50,664 nt of DNA from NCBI GenBank assembly GCA_001564055.1, contig LKNB01000015.1:1-50664 (forward strand), read 5' to 3'. The position numbers were made by a program, and so were the translations under genes. The stretch is from Rhodothermaceae bacterium Tc-Br11_B2g6_7. GTDB lineage: Bacteria > Bacteroidota > Rhodothermia > Rhodothermales > Salinibacteraceae. Positions within the stretch are counted from its first letter, which is position 1. Every line of letters begins with the position of its first letter. A model generated the notes under the pieces. That model was given only the letters and a program-made list of their open reading frames with translations, was not told the origin of the DNA and made no database searches. Positions 24,021 to 31,992 of the stretch are shown piece after piece.

Positions 24021-25388
24021 ATGAAGACGATCATTGAACCCTTTCGCATCAAGTCGGTGGAGCCGATCCGACTGACCACCCGCGAGGAGCGCGCCGAGCT
24101 TATTGCGGCGGCGCACTACAACCTCTTTAACCTGAACGCGAACGATGTCATCATCGACGTGCTGACGGACTCGGGCACCTCCGCGATGAGCGCAGCCCAG
24201 TGGGGCGGGCTGATGGAGGGGGACGAGAGCTACGCGGGATCGCCGTCGTATTACCGCTTCGAAGCGGCCGTGCGCGAGCTGATGCCGTTCGACCACATCA
24301 TCCCCACGCACCAGGGCCGGGCCGCCGAGCGCATCCTGATGGGCATCGTGGCGGATGGGGACGCCCATATTCCGAACAATACCCACTTCGATACCACCCG
24401 CGCCAACATCGAAGCCACAGGCGCCACGGCGGTGGACCTCGTGATTGCCGAGGGGAAAGATCCGGCCAGCCAGCATCCGTTTAAGGGCAACATGGATGTG
24501 GCCGCGCTGCAGGATTTTCTGGAGGCGCATCATGCGCAGGTGCCCATCGTGATGCTCACCATCACCAACAACTCGGGCGGTGGACAGCCGGTGTCGCTGG
24601 CCAACATCAAAGCGGTGAAGGCCGTCTGTGAGGACTTCGGCGTTCCGCTGATTATAGACGCGTGTCGCTTTGCGGAGAATGCGTACTTCATCAAGCTGCG
24701 GGAAGACGGCTATGCCGACTGGGACGTGGCGGACATCGTGCGGGAGATGTTTGCGTATGCGGATGGGATGACGATGAGCGCGAAGAAAGACGCCCTCGTC
24801 AACATCGGCGGGTGGCTGGCGCTAAACGACGACCGGTGGGCCGAGGAGGCGCGCAACCAGCTCATCCTGACGGAAGGCTTCCCGACGTACGGCGGGCTGG
24901 CCGGGCGCGACCTGGAGGCCATTGCGCAGGGCCTCAAGGAGATCGTCCGCGAAGAGTATTTGGCCTACCGATTAGCCTCCACGCGGTATCTGGGGGAGGC
25001 GCTGGTGGAGATGGGCGTGCCGGTGGTGGAGCCCATCGGCGGCCATGCGGTCTACATCGACGCCAAGGGCCTGCTGCCGCACATCCCGCCGCTGCAGTAC
25101 CCGGGGCAGGCGCTGGCGGTGGAGCTGTACCTGACGGGCGGCATCCGCGGCTGCGAGATCGGCTCGGTGATGTTCGGCAAGCAGCCCGATGGCAGCGAGC
25201 AGCCGGCGGCGATGGAGCTCGTACGGCTGGCCATCCCGCGGCGCGTCTACACGCAGTCCCACGTCGACTATGTGATTGAGTGCTTCGAGGATATCGTTGA
25301 GCGCACCGACGAGCTCCCCGGCTACACCATCACGCACGAGCCGCGCCAACTGCGGCACTTTACGGCGCACTTTGCGCCGGTTGCATAA
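24021..25388 (+). CDS. tnaA: Tryptophanase (TnaA-type beta-eliminating lyase)
   Basis: A PLP enzyme of 455 aa, close to E. coli TnaA (471 aa) and tyrosine phenol-lyase. It would split L-tryptophan into indole, pyruvate and ammonia. Motifs in order are DSGTSAMS, PTHQGRAAER, NNSGGGQPVSLAN, DACRFAENAYFIK and SAKKDALVN with PLP lysine K256. Two sites separate the families. Tyrosine phenol-lyase has Arg in the SMERG motif and Phe in the LRFFTA motif; here they are Ile380 (CEIGS) and His446 (LRHFTA), as in tryptophanase. The start at 24021 gives the family's N-terminus; an extension to 23970 is rejected. There is no Trp leader peptide upstream, so a tnaC-like control is not seen, and no tryptophan permease is adjacent. 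Confidence 0.88.
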   Translation: MKTIIEPFRIKSVEPIRLTTREERAELIAAAHYNLFNLNANDVIIDVLTDSGTSAMSAAQWGGLMEGDESYAGSPSYYRFEAAVRELMPFDHIIPTHQGRAAERILMGIVADGDAHIPNNTHFDTTRANIEATGATAVDLVIAEGKDPASQHPFKGNMDVAALQDFLEAHHAQVPIVMLTITNNSGGGQPVSLANIKAVKAVCEDFGVPLIIDACRFAENAYFIKLREDGYADWDVADIVREMFAYADGMTMSAKKDALVNIGGWLALNDDRWAEEARNQLILTEGFPTYGGLAGRDLEAIAQGLKEIVREEYLAYRLASTRYLGEALVEMGVPVVEPIGGHAVYIDAKGLLPHIPPLQYPGQALAVELYLTGGIRGCEIGSVMFGKQPDGSEQPAAMELVRLAIPRRVYTQSHVDYVIECFEDIVERTDELPGYTITHEPRQLRHFTAHFAPVA

Positions 25389-25460
25389 TGTGGGTGTGGG
25401 TCTCCTAAAGTTTAGCTATCGTAGCAGAGGGGCATATTCAGTTCCGGCGATGCACGCGTC

Positions 25461-25775
25461 ATGCCTTTAATCGAAGAGATTCAGGACAAGGTCGAAGCCG
25501 GACGCATCGAGTTCTCTCAGCACGCCACTAAACGGAGCATTCAACGTAATATCAGCGTTCATGACGTGTCACATGCCATTGCAGATGGTGTGGTAATCGA
25601 GGACTATCCCGAAGACAAGTATGGACCGAGTTGTTTGATCTTCGGTAATGATAGGGCGGGGCGACCTTTACACGTACATGTGAGCTATCCTTCACGCCCT
25701 TTAGTGAAGGTTATTACGCTTTATGAGCCTGATCCCGCGCTCTGGATCAACTACAGCATTCGACGACAACCATGA
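25461..25775 (+). CDS. DUF4258 toxin-like protein
   Basis: A 104-aa protein of the DUF4258 family, whose fold is RelE/BrnT-like. The signature is FSQHATKRSIQRNIS near residue 20, then DYPEDKYGPSCLIFG and RPLHVHVSY. Such proteins are paired with a small downstream gene as toxin-antitoxin modules, and the toxins are thought to act on RNA. The stop overlaps the next gene by 4 bases (ATGA), which supports coupling. Toxin activity is inferred from the family. Confidence 0.8.
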   Translation: MPLIEEIQDKVEAGRIEFSQHATKRSIQRNISVHDVSHAIADGVVIEDYPEDKYGPSCLIFGNDRAGRPLHVHVSYPSRPLVKVITLYEPDPALWINYSIRRQP

Positions 25776-25996
25776 AACCCTATCCCGAAGAACACCTGGT
25801 GGAACGCCGTGTCCGTTACACCTACGAACACGAGGGTCAGGTGTATCTCATTGAGAATGTGCCTGCTCGGGTGAATACGGATACAGGCGAGCGGTACTTC
25901 GCACCTGAAACGGTGGAGAGGCTGCGCGAGATTGTGAACGGCCGGCAGCGGCCAAGCCGAGTCATCGAGACCCCTGTCTTCGAGTACGCTTCGTAG
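25772..25996 (+). CDS. YgiT/MqsA-like antitoxin, zinc finger lost
   Basis: A 74-aa protein whose core (VYLIENVPARV, then TGERYFAPETVERL) matches the YgiT-type domain found as partner of DUF4258 and MqsR-like toxins. The usual CxxC zinc knuckle is absent: the protein has no Cys. There is no helix-turn-helix extension, so it is unlikely to be a full MqsA-type repressor. It is translationally coupled to the toxin-like gene and would act by binding it. Confidence 0.75.
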   Translation: MKPYPEEHLVERRVRYTYEHEGQVYLIENVPARVNTDTGERYFAPETVERLREIVNGRQRPSRVIETPVFEYAS

Positions 25997-26002
25997 GTAG
26001 AT

Positions 26003-26425
26003 TTAGTGGGCTATCGCGGAGGCGAGTACCTCTGCGAGTTTCTCGGGCTCATCCGTCCCAATCCGGAGGGTGGTGCCGTCTGTCTTTTCGATTTCCACGG
26101 CACCGAGCCCCGACACGTTGTAGAGCCAGCCGTGGGGCGTGAAGCGAATGCCCCAGCCATACCACGGGCTGTTGCGGACGGCGCGGGCCGCGGTGATCTC
26201 ATCGAGGGGAATGCGCTTCTTCCAGAAACCGGGGCCGAAGTAGAAGTGCAGCTCGGTATCGGTGACGCGGACGGTGAGGGAGGCAAACAGGGCAGCGCCG
26301 ATGCCAAGGCTTCCGGCCACTGCCGCCTTCGCCCATCCTGCCGGACCGAGAAGAGCGAGCCCGGCGCCGGCGAGCAGGGCGCCGCCGGTGGTGTGTCCTA
26401 CCTGGGTGTGTTCGTAGCGCGTCAT
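26003..26425 (-). CDS. Membrane protein with PH-like domain
   Basis: A 140-aa protein. Two hydrophobic helices lie at residues about 15-55, followed by a small beta domain with FYFGPGFWKKRIPLDEI, WYGWGIRFTPHGWLYNVSG and VEIEKTDG, in the style of bacterial PH-like (YdbS/YcxB) domains. It is probably an inner-membrane protein with a cytoplasmic PH-like domain; no specific job is known. The start at 26425 is used because the N-terminal extension to 26614 is disordered and out of keeping. It converges with the YgiT-like gene, with only 6 bases between. Confidence 0.7.
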   Translation of the reverse strand: MTRYEHTQVGHTTGGALLAGAGLALLGPAGWAKAAVAGSLGIGAALFASLTVRVTDTELHFYFGPGFWKKRIPLDEITAARAVRNSPWYGWGIRFTPHGWLYNVSGLGAVEIEKTDGTTLRIGTDEPEKLAEVLASAIAH

Positions 26426-26663
26426 GGTTGCAGGGTGTTGGTTGGTTTGCTCCGCGTACGAGGTGGCCCGTGTTGGGTTACGGGGGGACCGGTTGAAGGG
26501 TGGACTGGGCAGTGCGTTGTGTGTTGGACGCGGCGGCCGCTTTAGATACACTGACCGGCACACACGCCGACCACCCGGTCGACACTGCATCGCTTCCACC
26601 GGCTGCCGTGCCATTCAGCCTGGGACCAAGCGAACATACGGTTCATGCGGTGCCACCCGCTAT

Positions 26664-26690
26664 GAGATCCTTCGCAAGCTCAGGATGACG
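26664..26690 (-). repeat. REP-like hairpin, GTCATCCTGAGC...GAAGGATCTC type
   Basis: GAGATCCTTCGCAAGCTCAGGATGACG, read in reverse, is the widespread GTCATCCTGAGC-GAAGGATC palindromic repeat. The stem is ATCCT with AGGAT. It is a different sub-type from the copies at 5281, 5416 and 16610. Confidence 0.65.
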
Positions 26691-26774
26691 CAGAAGAGGA
26701 CCAATGGTGACATACCGCGAAGGTACCCCCATTCCGCCTCCTCGCCTCAAGACGCCACGGCACTTCTCAACGGC

Positions 26775-26877
26775 GCCCACACCCCCACACCCCCACACCC
26801 CCAAACGCCCAAACGCCCACACCCCCATACGCCCAAACGCCCAAACCCCCACACCCCCAAACGCCCAAACCCCAAAT
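26775..26877 (+). repeat. Degenerate heptamer tandem repeat (CCCAAAC/CCCACAC)
   Basis: About fourteen units of a seven-base C-rich motif (CCCAAAC-G, CCCACAC) run head to tail with small changes. The array ends 3 bases before the ABC-F stop codon. Such arrays vary in length between strains and are easy targets for slippage. I see no protein signal that the array could encode. Confidence 0.75.
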
Positions 26878-26880
26878 CCG

Positions 26881-28908
26881 TCACGCCTCCGCCGTCAGCT
26901 GCTCGGCCAGCGCTTCCCACCGGTCGTACAGCGTCGCCAGTTCTTGCTCAATGGCAGCGTAGTCCGCGTTGACCTCCTTCGCGCGGTCGTGGTTGCTGTA
27001 GAGGTCTGGGTCGGCCATGGCGGCTTCGAGGGCCTCTTTCTTCTCCTCCTTGGCCAAGATGTCGGCCTCCGTTTCTTCGTAGAGCGCCTGTAGCTTGTAG
27101 GAGTTGACGGCGCTGAAGTCGGGTTCGCTGGTGCCGTTGGCCGCTTGCTGGCGCGCCTTGGCCTCTGCGCGTTTCTGCGCTTTCGACTTGGGCCCGCTCT
27201 TCTGCTGCTTCGACTGCTTTGAGGCCGTGCCGTTGGTGGCCGGGTTGGGCGTCAGGCTTGCATCGGGGGCCTCTACCGAGCCATGCTCCAGGTGCCAGCG
27301 GTACTCCGAGTAAGTGCCGGGGAAGTCCTGCACGCGGCCGCCGCCCACGTGCCACACGGTGTTGGCCACTTCGTCCAGGAAGTGGCGGTCGTGCGAGACG
27401 ATGACGAACGTGCCGCTGTACTGCTGCAGCGCCTCGGTGAGGACGTTGATGGACTGGATGTCGAGGTGGTTGGTCGGCTCATCCAGGATGAGGAAGTTGG
27501 CCGGGTGCAGGAGCGTCCGGGCCAACGCCACGCGGCTCTTCTCGCCGCCCGAGAGGACGGTCACGGACTTGAACACGTCGTCGCCCGTAAACAGGAAGGC
27601 GCCGAGCATGGTGCGCAGCTCGGTCTCGGTGCGGTCGGGCGCCAGCTCGCGCACGGATTCGAGCACGGTGTGGGCCGGGTTCAAGGCTTCGGCCTGATGC
27701 TGGGCAAAGTACGTCATGTCCACGTTGTGCCCTTCCTCCCGCGTGCCATCGAAGTCCTCCACCCCCCGCAGGATGCGCGCCAGCGTCGATTTACCGGCGC
27801 CGTTCTTGCCGATGAGGGCGATCTTCTCCCCCCGCTCGATGGTGAGCGGGTCGGCGGCGTCGAACACCTCCACCGTGCCCTCGGCCGTGTCGTAGGTTTT
27901 GGAGAAGCGCGAGAGCTCCAGCACGATGCGCCCGCTGCGCCGCGGCTCCGGAAACCGGATGGTGACGGTGGACTCCTCAGAGGGCGGTGGTGGCACGCGC
28001 TCCATCTTCTCGAGGTGCTTGATGCGGCTCTGCACCATCGCAGCCTTGTCGGCCTTGTAGCGGAACCGCGCGATGAACCGCTCGATCTCCTTGATCTCGC
28101 GCTGCTGGTTCTCATAGCGCTGGCGCTGCAGCTCGCGCCGGTGCTCCCGTTCTTCGAGGTAGTAGCTGTAGTTGCCGTTGTAGATCGTGACCTGCCCGTG
28201 TGTGAGCTCCGCAATGGTGGTCACCATGCGGTCCAGGAAGTAGCGGTCGTGCGAGACGATGACGACGGTGCCCTCGTACGCGCGGAGGTAGCCTTCCAGC
28301 CAGTCGATGCTCTGGATGTCGAGGTGGTTGGTGGGCTCATCGAGCAAGAGGAAGTCGGGGTTGCGGAGCAGCAGCTTGGCCAGCGCCACGCGCATCCGCC
28401 AGCCGCCCGAGAAGGACCGCACCGGCCGCTCCAACTCGTCCGGCTCAAAGCCCAGCCCGGCCAGCACGGCCTCGGTGCGGGATTGCAGGCGGTGCGCCTC
28501 ATGCGTGACGAGCTCCTGCTGCACGTCGGACAGGCGGTGGAGCAGTTTCTGGTAGCGGTCGCTCTCGTAGTCGTCTGCCGCGCTGAGGGCATCGGTGATC
28601 TCCTCTTCCTCGGCTTCCAGCGCTTTCACGTGACTAAAGGCACGCATGGCCTCCTCAATGACGGGCCGCTCGGTGTCCAGCTCCTGCGCGTCCTGCTCCA
28701 GGTAGCCGACCGTGGTGCTGTTGCCGATCGCCACGGTGCCTTCCTGCGGGGTGTGTTGCCCGGTGATGATGCGCAGCACGGTCGACTTGCCCGCGCCGTT
28801 GGGCCCAATCAGGCCGATGCGCTGGCGATCCGGCGTAATGGTCCAGGAGAGGCCCTCGAGGACGGGCTCGCCGGCAAACGCAAGATGGATGTTGTTCAAC
28901 TGAATCAT
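26881..28908 (-). CDS. ABC-F family ATPase (Uup/YdiF-type)
   Basis: A 675-aa protein with two ABC domains in tandem and no membrane segments. Walker A motifs GPNGAGKSTVL and GKNGAGKSTLA, signature FSGGWRMRVALA and LSGGEKSRVALA, and Walker B LLLDEPTNHLD and LILDEPTNHLD are all present. The inter-domain linker (HRRELQRQRYENQQREIKEIERF) is the P-site tRNA-interaction motif type. The C-terminus adds a Lys/Gln-rich linker and a coiled coil of about 90 residues. ABC-F proteins act on the ribosome, rescuing stalled or stressed translation. Family assignment is firm; the subfamily is not. Confidence 0.93.
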   Translation of the reverse strand: MIQLNNIHLAFAGEPVLEGLSWTITPDRQRIGLIGPNGAGKSTVLRIITGQHTPQEGTVAIGNSTTVGYLEQDAQELDTERPVIEEAMRAFSHVKALEAEEEEITDALSAADDYESDRYQKLLHRLSDVQQELVTHEAHRLQSRTEAVLAGLGFEPDELERPVRSFSGGWRMRVALAKLLLRNPDFLLLDEPTNHLDIQSIDWLEGYLRAYEGTVVIVSHDRYFLDRMVTTIAELTHGQVTIYNGNYSYYLEEREHRRELQRQRYENQQREIKEIERFIARFRYKADKAAMVQSRIKHLEKMERVPPPPSEESTVTIRFPEPRRSGRIVLELSRFSKTYDTAEGTVEVFDAADPLTIERGEKIALIGKNGAGKSTLARILRGVEDFDGTREEGHNVDMTYFAQHQAEALNPAHTVLESVRELAPDRTETELRTMLGAFLFTGDDVFKSVTVLSGGEKSRVALARTLLHPANFLILDEPTNHLDIQSINVLTEALQQYSGTFVIVSHDRHFLDEVANTVWHVGGGRVQDFPGTYSEYRWHLEHGSVEAPDASLTPNPATNGTASKQSKQQKSGPKSKAQKRAEAKARQQAANGTSEPDFSAVNSYKLQALYEETEADILAKEEKKEALEAAMADPDLYSNHDRAKEVNADYAAIEQELATLYDRWEALAEQLTAEA

Positions 28909-29155
28909 GCAAGAAGCCCCGAACAGCGGGAGCGTATGGGCAACGAAGGGGATCTACAATGGGAACCGTCCTACTCGTGGACGGGCGTGGGTGTTCGTCT
29001 GCGGATGGGGCCTCCGGGCGTAACATCCCCGCGTGCGGATCCGTAGCCCGCCCTGCGCCGGGCCCTGGAACGGTCGGCCCTGAACTGCTCTTTCGGCAAA
29101 GGGTACAAGCGTGCGTGGATTTTTCGTGTTTCCGACGGCACACTACAAGGATGCG

Positions 29156-30010
29156 ATGGGTAGCGAACGAACGTTTAGCGGCGATCAACTGCGCGATGTC
29201 CTCAAGCGGGCCGCCGAGCTGCAGGGCAGCGGGGCCTCGTCGTCGGAGGGCCCGGCGCTCACGGTAGCGGAGCTGGAGCAGGTGGCCAAGGGGGCAGGCC
29301 TCGACCCGGCGCACATCCGGCAGGCCGTCCGGGAGATGGACGCCGCCCGCGTGAGCCGCCGCACCACCGACGCCAGCGACACGCACCTCTTCGTGGAGCG
29401 GTGGATCGAGCTGCCGATGACGCCGCGCACGAAGGACATCGTCAAGGCCGAGCTGAGCCATCTGCACGACGTGCCGCTGCAGTGGATGCTCAGCAACCCG
29501 TTTGAGTGGACCACCACCAAGCAGGTGGGGGATACCTGGGAGCTAAACTTCCGCAGCCTATCGCGGGCCGACCTGCGGGTGTCGCTGCAGCCCCGAGGCG
29601 ATGAGGTCCGGTTGCGGCTGGCTCGGCCCGTGTCTACGGGCGGTCGACCGCTCTTTGAGGCTGTGTTGTGGAGCCTGGCAGTCGCTATGATTTCGGTTCC
29701 GGCCTTTATCGCGATGAGCGGTGAAGTGCTGATTTCGGTGCTGGGCGTGTTGCTCGTGTACGCGGCGTCGGTCGGCGTGCTGTACCAAGGGTTCTCCCAC
29801 TGGCGGAAGTCGCAGCATGCGTCGCTGGAGAAGCTGGGCGATCAGCTGGCAGATGCGCTGATTACTGCGGAGGCGCCGAGCCCGGTAGGCACCGCGGCAT
29901 CGACCGGGCGCCGTGTACGGGATGAGCCGCCCCTACAGCTGGAGGAGGAACCGCAAGATACCACCGCGGCCGGTGCTCGGGAGCGCTCGCGCCAGCGCGG
30001 CGGATTATAA
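29156..30010 (+). CDS. Hypothetical membrane protein with short N-terminal helical domain
   Basis: A 284-aa protein. The first about 60 residues contain LTVAELEQVAKGAGLDPAHIRQAVREMD, a pattern seen in other Bacteroidota-type membrane proteins; a soluble middle domain follows. Two hydrophobic helices come next (about 180-225, FEAVLWSLAVAMISVPAFI and VLGVLLVYAASVGVLYQ), then a charged C-terminus. I do not recognise the family. An in-frame start at 29111 adds 15 residues without support. The gene lies alone on the plus strand between the ABC-F gene and the propeller lipoprotein. Confidence 0.65.
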   Translation: MGSERTFSGDQLRDVLKRAAELQGSGASSSEGPALTVAELEQVAKGAGLDPAHIRQAVREMDAARVSRRTTDASDTHLFVERWIELPMTPRTKDIVKAELSHLHDVPLQWMLSNPFEWTTTKQVGDTWELNFRSLSRADLRVSLQPRGDEVRLRLARPVSTGGRPLFEAVLWSLAVAMISVPAFIAMSGEVLISVLGVLLVYAASVGVLYQGFSHWRKSQHASLEKLGDQLADALITAEAPSPVGTAASTGRRVRDEPPLQLEEEPQDTTAAGARERSRQRGGL

Positions 30011-30042
30011 CAAACGCCAGTCGACAAGGTGCTTCCTGGATC

Positions 30043-31173
30043 ATGCCGAAAGCCCCATTCAGCCTTCCGCTCTGTTGCGTGCTCCTCACCTATCTGCTTG
30101 CCGCCGGCTGTGCCGCTGAAGATGAGGGGGCGGCGCCCGCCGAGGACTTCCCGCCGCTTGTGTTACAGGAGGTCGAGCGGATTGCCGAACCGCCTTTCGG
30201 AAGCATTGCAGGTATCGCCGTAGCCCGTGATGGGCGCGTGTTTGTGGGCGATGGGCAGGCGCTGGCAATCGCGGTGTTCGGTGCTGATGGCCAACTGCTT
30301 CGCACCATCGGTACGGGCGGGCAGGGCCCCGGCGAGTTTCAGTCGCTCTCGGACCTGCGGGTGATCGGGAATGGCCTGTACGCGCATGACATCCAGGCGC
30401 GACGCACCACATATTGGCCCCTCGACGATCTGGAACAGCCAAAACTGCTATCACCTGGCGAAGAGGGTTCTCGTAAAAAGCTGATCGGTCGCAGGGGCGA
30501 CATGTCCCTCTGGGTAGAAGATCCGGTCGCGGTGATCCGTAGCGTCGCGCAAGCGGACATTGAAGAGCAGGGCTACGTTAGCCTCTTACGCGAAGGAGTC
30601 CGTTCACTGGATTCGCTGATGGCGATGCCTGCCACGGATATGTTCATCGTGATGACGGACGATGGCGTCATCTTTCATTCCTTGCCGTATTTTCGGGATA
30701 CGTTTTTCGATTTCCACGATGGCCTCCCGTACAAGCATTGGTCGGGTGAGGCGCGCGTGGAATTGTTTGACATGGAGATGACGCCCGTTGGTGAGGTGGG
30801 TATCGATTTCGACGGGAAGACCCTCACCTCCACAGAGCGCGACGAGTTGATCAACCAGGAGTGGCCGAATGAGGCGATGCGCTCCACCTACCGACAGGTG
30901 CTGCGCGAGCGCATCCCCGACCGCTGGCCCGCCACCGATCACTTTTTCGTGGACACCGACGGGCGCATCTGGATGGGCCTGAACCGGCGCTCTCTCGACG
31001 AGACGCGGTGGATCGTTTTTGATGAGGAGCGGGACCCGCTTGGTCGGATTGATCTACCAAACACTATTCAGCTTCGGGCTGCCACGGGGGAGCGCGTGTA
31101 CGGCTGGCTGAATGACGACGAGGTCGGTGGACCCGTGGTCGTGCGCTACGTGCTGGACGTACCGGAGGGCTAA
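30043..31173 (+). CDS. 6-bladed beta-propeller lipoprotein
   Basis: A 376-aa protein with a lipoprotein signal ending in LLAAGC (Cys23) and then NHL/6-bladed propeller repeats. The hallmark GTGGQGPGEF near residue 100 and the preceding DGRVFVGDGQ, VFGADGQLLRTI pattern are the same as in the protein at 49290. A second repeat GRIWMGLNR lies near the end. Such proteins are on the cell surface or in the periplasm in Bacteroidota; the ligand is unknown. It follows the upstream hypothetical gene by 32 bases, possibly co-transcribed. Confidence 0.78.
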   Translation: MPKAPFSLPLCCVLLTYLLAAGCAAEDEGAAPAEDFPPLVLQEVERIAEPPFGSIAGIAVARDGRVFVGDGQALAIAVFGADGQLLRTIGTGGQGPGEFQSLSDLRVIGNGLYAHDIQARRTTYWPLDDLEQPKLLSPGEEGSRKKLIGRRGDMSLWVEDPVAVIRSVAQADIEEQGYVSLLREGVRSLDSLMAMPATDMFIVMTDDGVIFHSLPYFRDTFFDFHDGLPYKHWSGEARVELFDMEMTPVGEVGIDFDGKTLTSTERDELINQEWPNEAMRSTYRQVLRERIPDRWPATDHFFVDTDGRIWMGLNRRSLDETRWIVFDEERDPLGRIDLPNTIQLRAATGERVYGWLNDDEVGGPVVVRYVLDVPEG

Positions 31174-31235
31174 GGAGAATCCTTTGTCGGGCCGTGCCGT
31201 TCGCGCATTCTCTTCCCGCACACGGCTCGTTTACT

Positions 31236-31508
31236 ATGGACTACATTACGGCCATTGGCTTGGTGGCTGCTACGCTTACCACGCTGGCCTTTCTGCCACA
31301 GGCGATCAAAACGTGGAAAGCGAAGTCGGCCGACGACCTCTCCATGGGGACCCTCAGTATGGTCTGTGCGGGCGTATTCTGCTGGCTCATCTACGGGTTA
31401 CTCATCGAAGACTTGCCCATCATCTTGGCCAACGCCGTTACGCTCGTCCTGGTGTCTTCGGTGATGGCCCTGGCTGTGGTCTACCGCCGCCGGGCGCAAG
31501 AGGTGTAA
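31236..31508 (+). CDS. SemiSWEET sugar transporter
   Basis: A 90-aa protein with three hydrophobic helices and the PQ-loop marker FLPQ in helix 1; the third helix has LANAVTLVL. SemiSWEETs dimerise to form a sugar uniporter, commonly for sucrose or glucose. The start at 31236 gives the standard length; the upstream Met at 31194 adds 14 residues. It lies about 60 bases after the propeller gene, on the same strand, which hints at a sugar-related context. Confidence 0.85.
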   Translation: MDYITAIGLVAATLTTLAFLPQAIKTWKAKSADDLSMGTLSMVCAGVFCWLIYGLLIEDLPIILANAVTLVLVSSVMALAVVYRRRAQEV

Positions 31509-31992
31509 CGGAGCCCGCACACCCGCTTGCTGGCGACAGCAGCACTACAGCCCAAACTGCTCTGCCGCAAAGCGCCAGAGACCGGCGGCTTCGAGATTCT
31601 TCCGTGGACCCAGAAACGTCACCTGAATGACGCCGGGGTGGCGGCCGCTGTTTGCGTACAACAACCATCCGGAGACCACCGCTGAAGACATGCTCAGCCT
31701 GCTCGAAGACGTGCACACGTACATCGACGAGACACTCCGCGCCTCCGTTGCGGTAGCGGAGTAGTCCTCGAAACCGTGATGGCCCGGCCGCTGTCTCGAT
31801 TCATACGGCTGCTCCACCACCGAAGAGCACAGGCTGTGCTCCACCGTGGACGAGTTTGTACGGGCGTATGAGGTGTTTTTCAAACACTGCCTACATCACA
31901 TACCATGTCGCAAGCGCGGTAAGTGCCAGTAGGAGCACGGTTATCAAGATTACGGCGTGGCGGACCTTCTTGTGAAGCATCGAGGGGGCCGG
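31509..31992. other. Decayed stretch with gene remnants
   Basis: I find no intact gene here. Bases 31541-31648 repeat the end of the acetamidase gene (see the pseudogene entry). After that, bases 31651-31764 on the plus strand can be read as a 37-residue coding-like fragment (starting FAYNNHPETTAEDML) that ends in a stop; it could be the last part of a lost gene, but I do not trust it. The remainder, to the minus-strand flavoprotein at 31993, shows nothing. Confidence 0.45.
31545..31648 (-). pseudogene. Truncated acetamidase/formamidase 3' remnant
   Basis: In the minus-strand frame the last 33 residues read GRHPGVIQVTFL...AAGLWRFAAEQFGL, nearly the C-terminus of the intact gene at 33445-34794 (AAEQYGL). 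The DNA match runs from 31541 to 31648 against 33441 to 33548, with no gaps and 16 differences by my count (about 85% identical). The two copies are exactly 1900 bases apart. Nothing upstream of the match continues the acetamidase, so only a fragment remains. Confidence 0.8.

Larger units (their letters stand above)
26426..26880. other. Intergenic stretch with REP and heptamer repeats
   Basis: I find no gene in these 455 bases. They contain a REP-like hairpin (26664-26690) and a tandem array of C-rich heptamers (26775-26877) that directly abuts the stop codon of the ABC-F gene; both are listed separately. The first 230 bases probably hold the promoter of the minus-strand PH-like gene. Confidence 0.5.
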
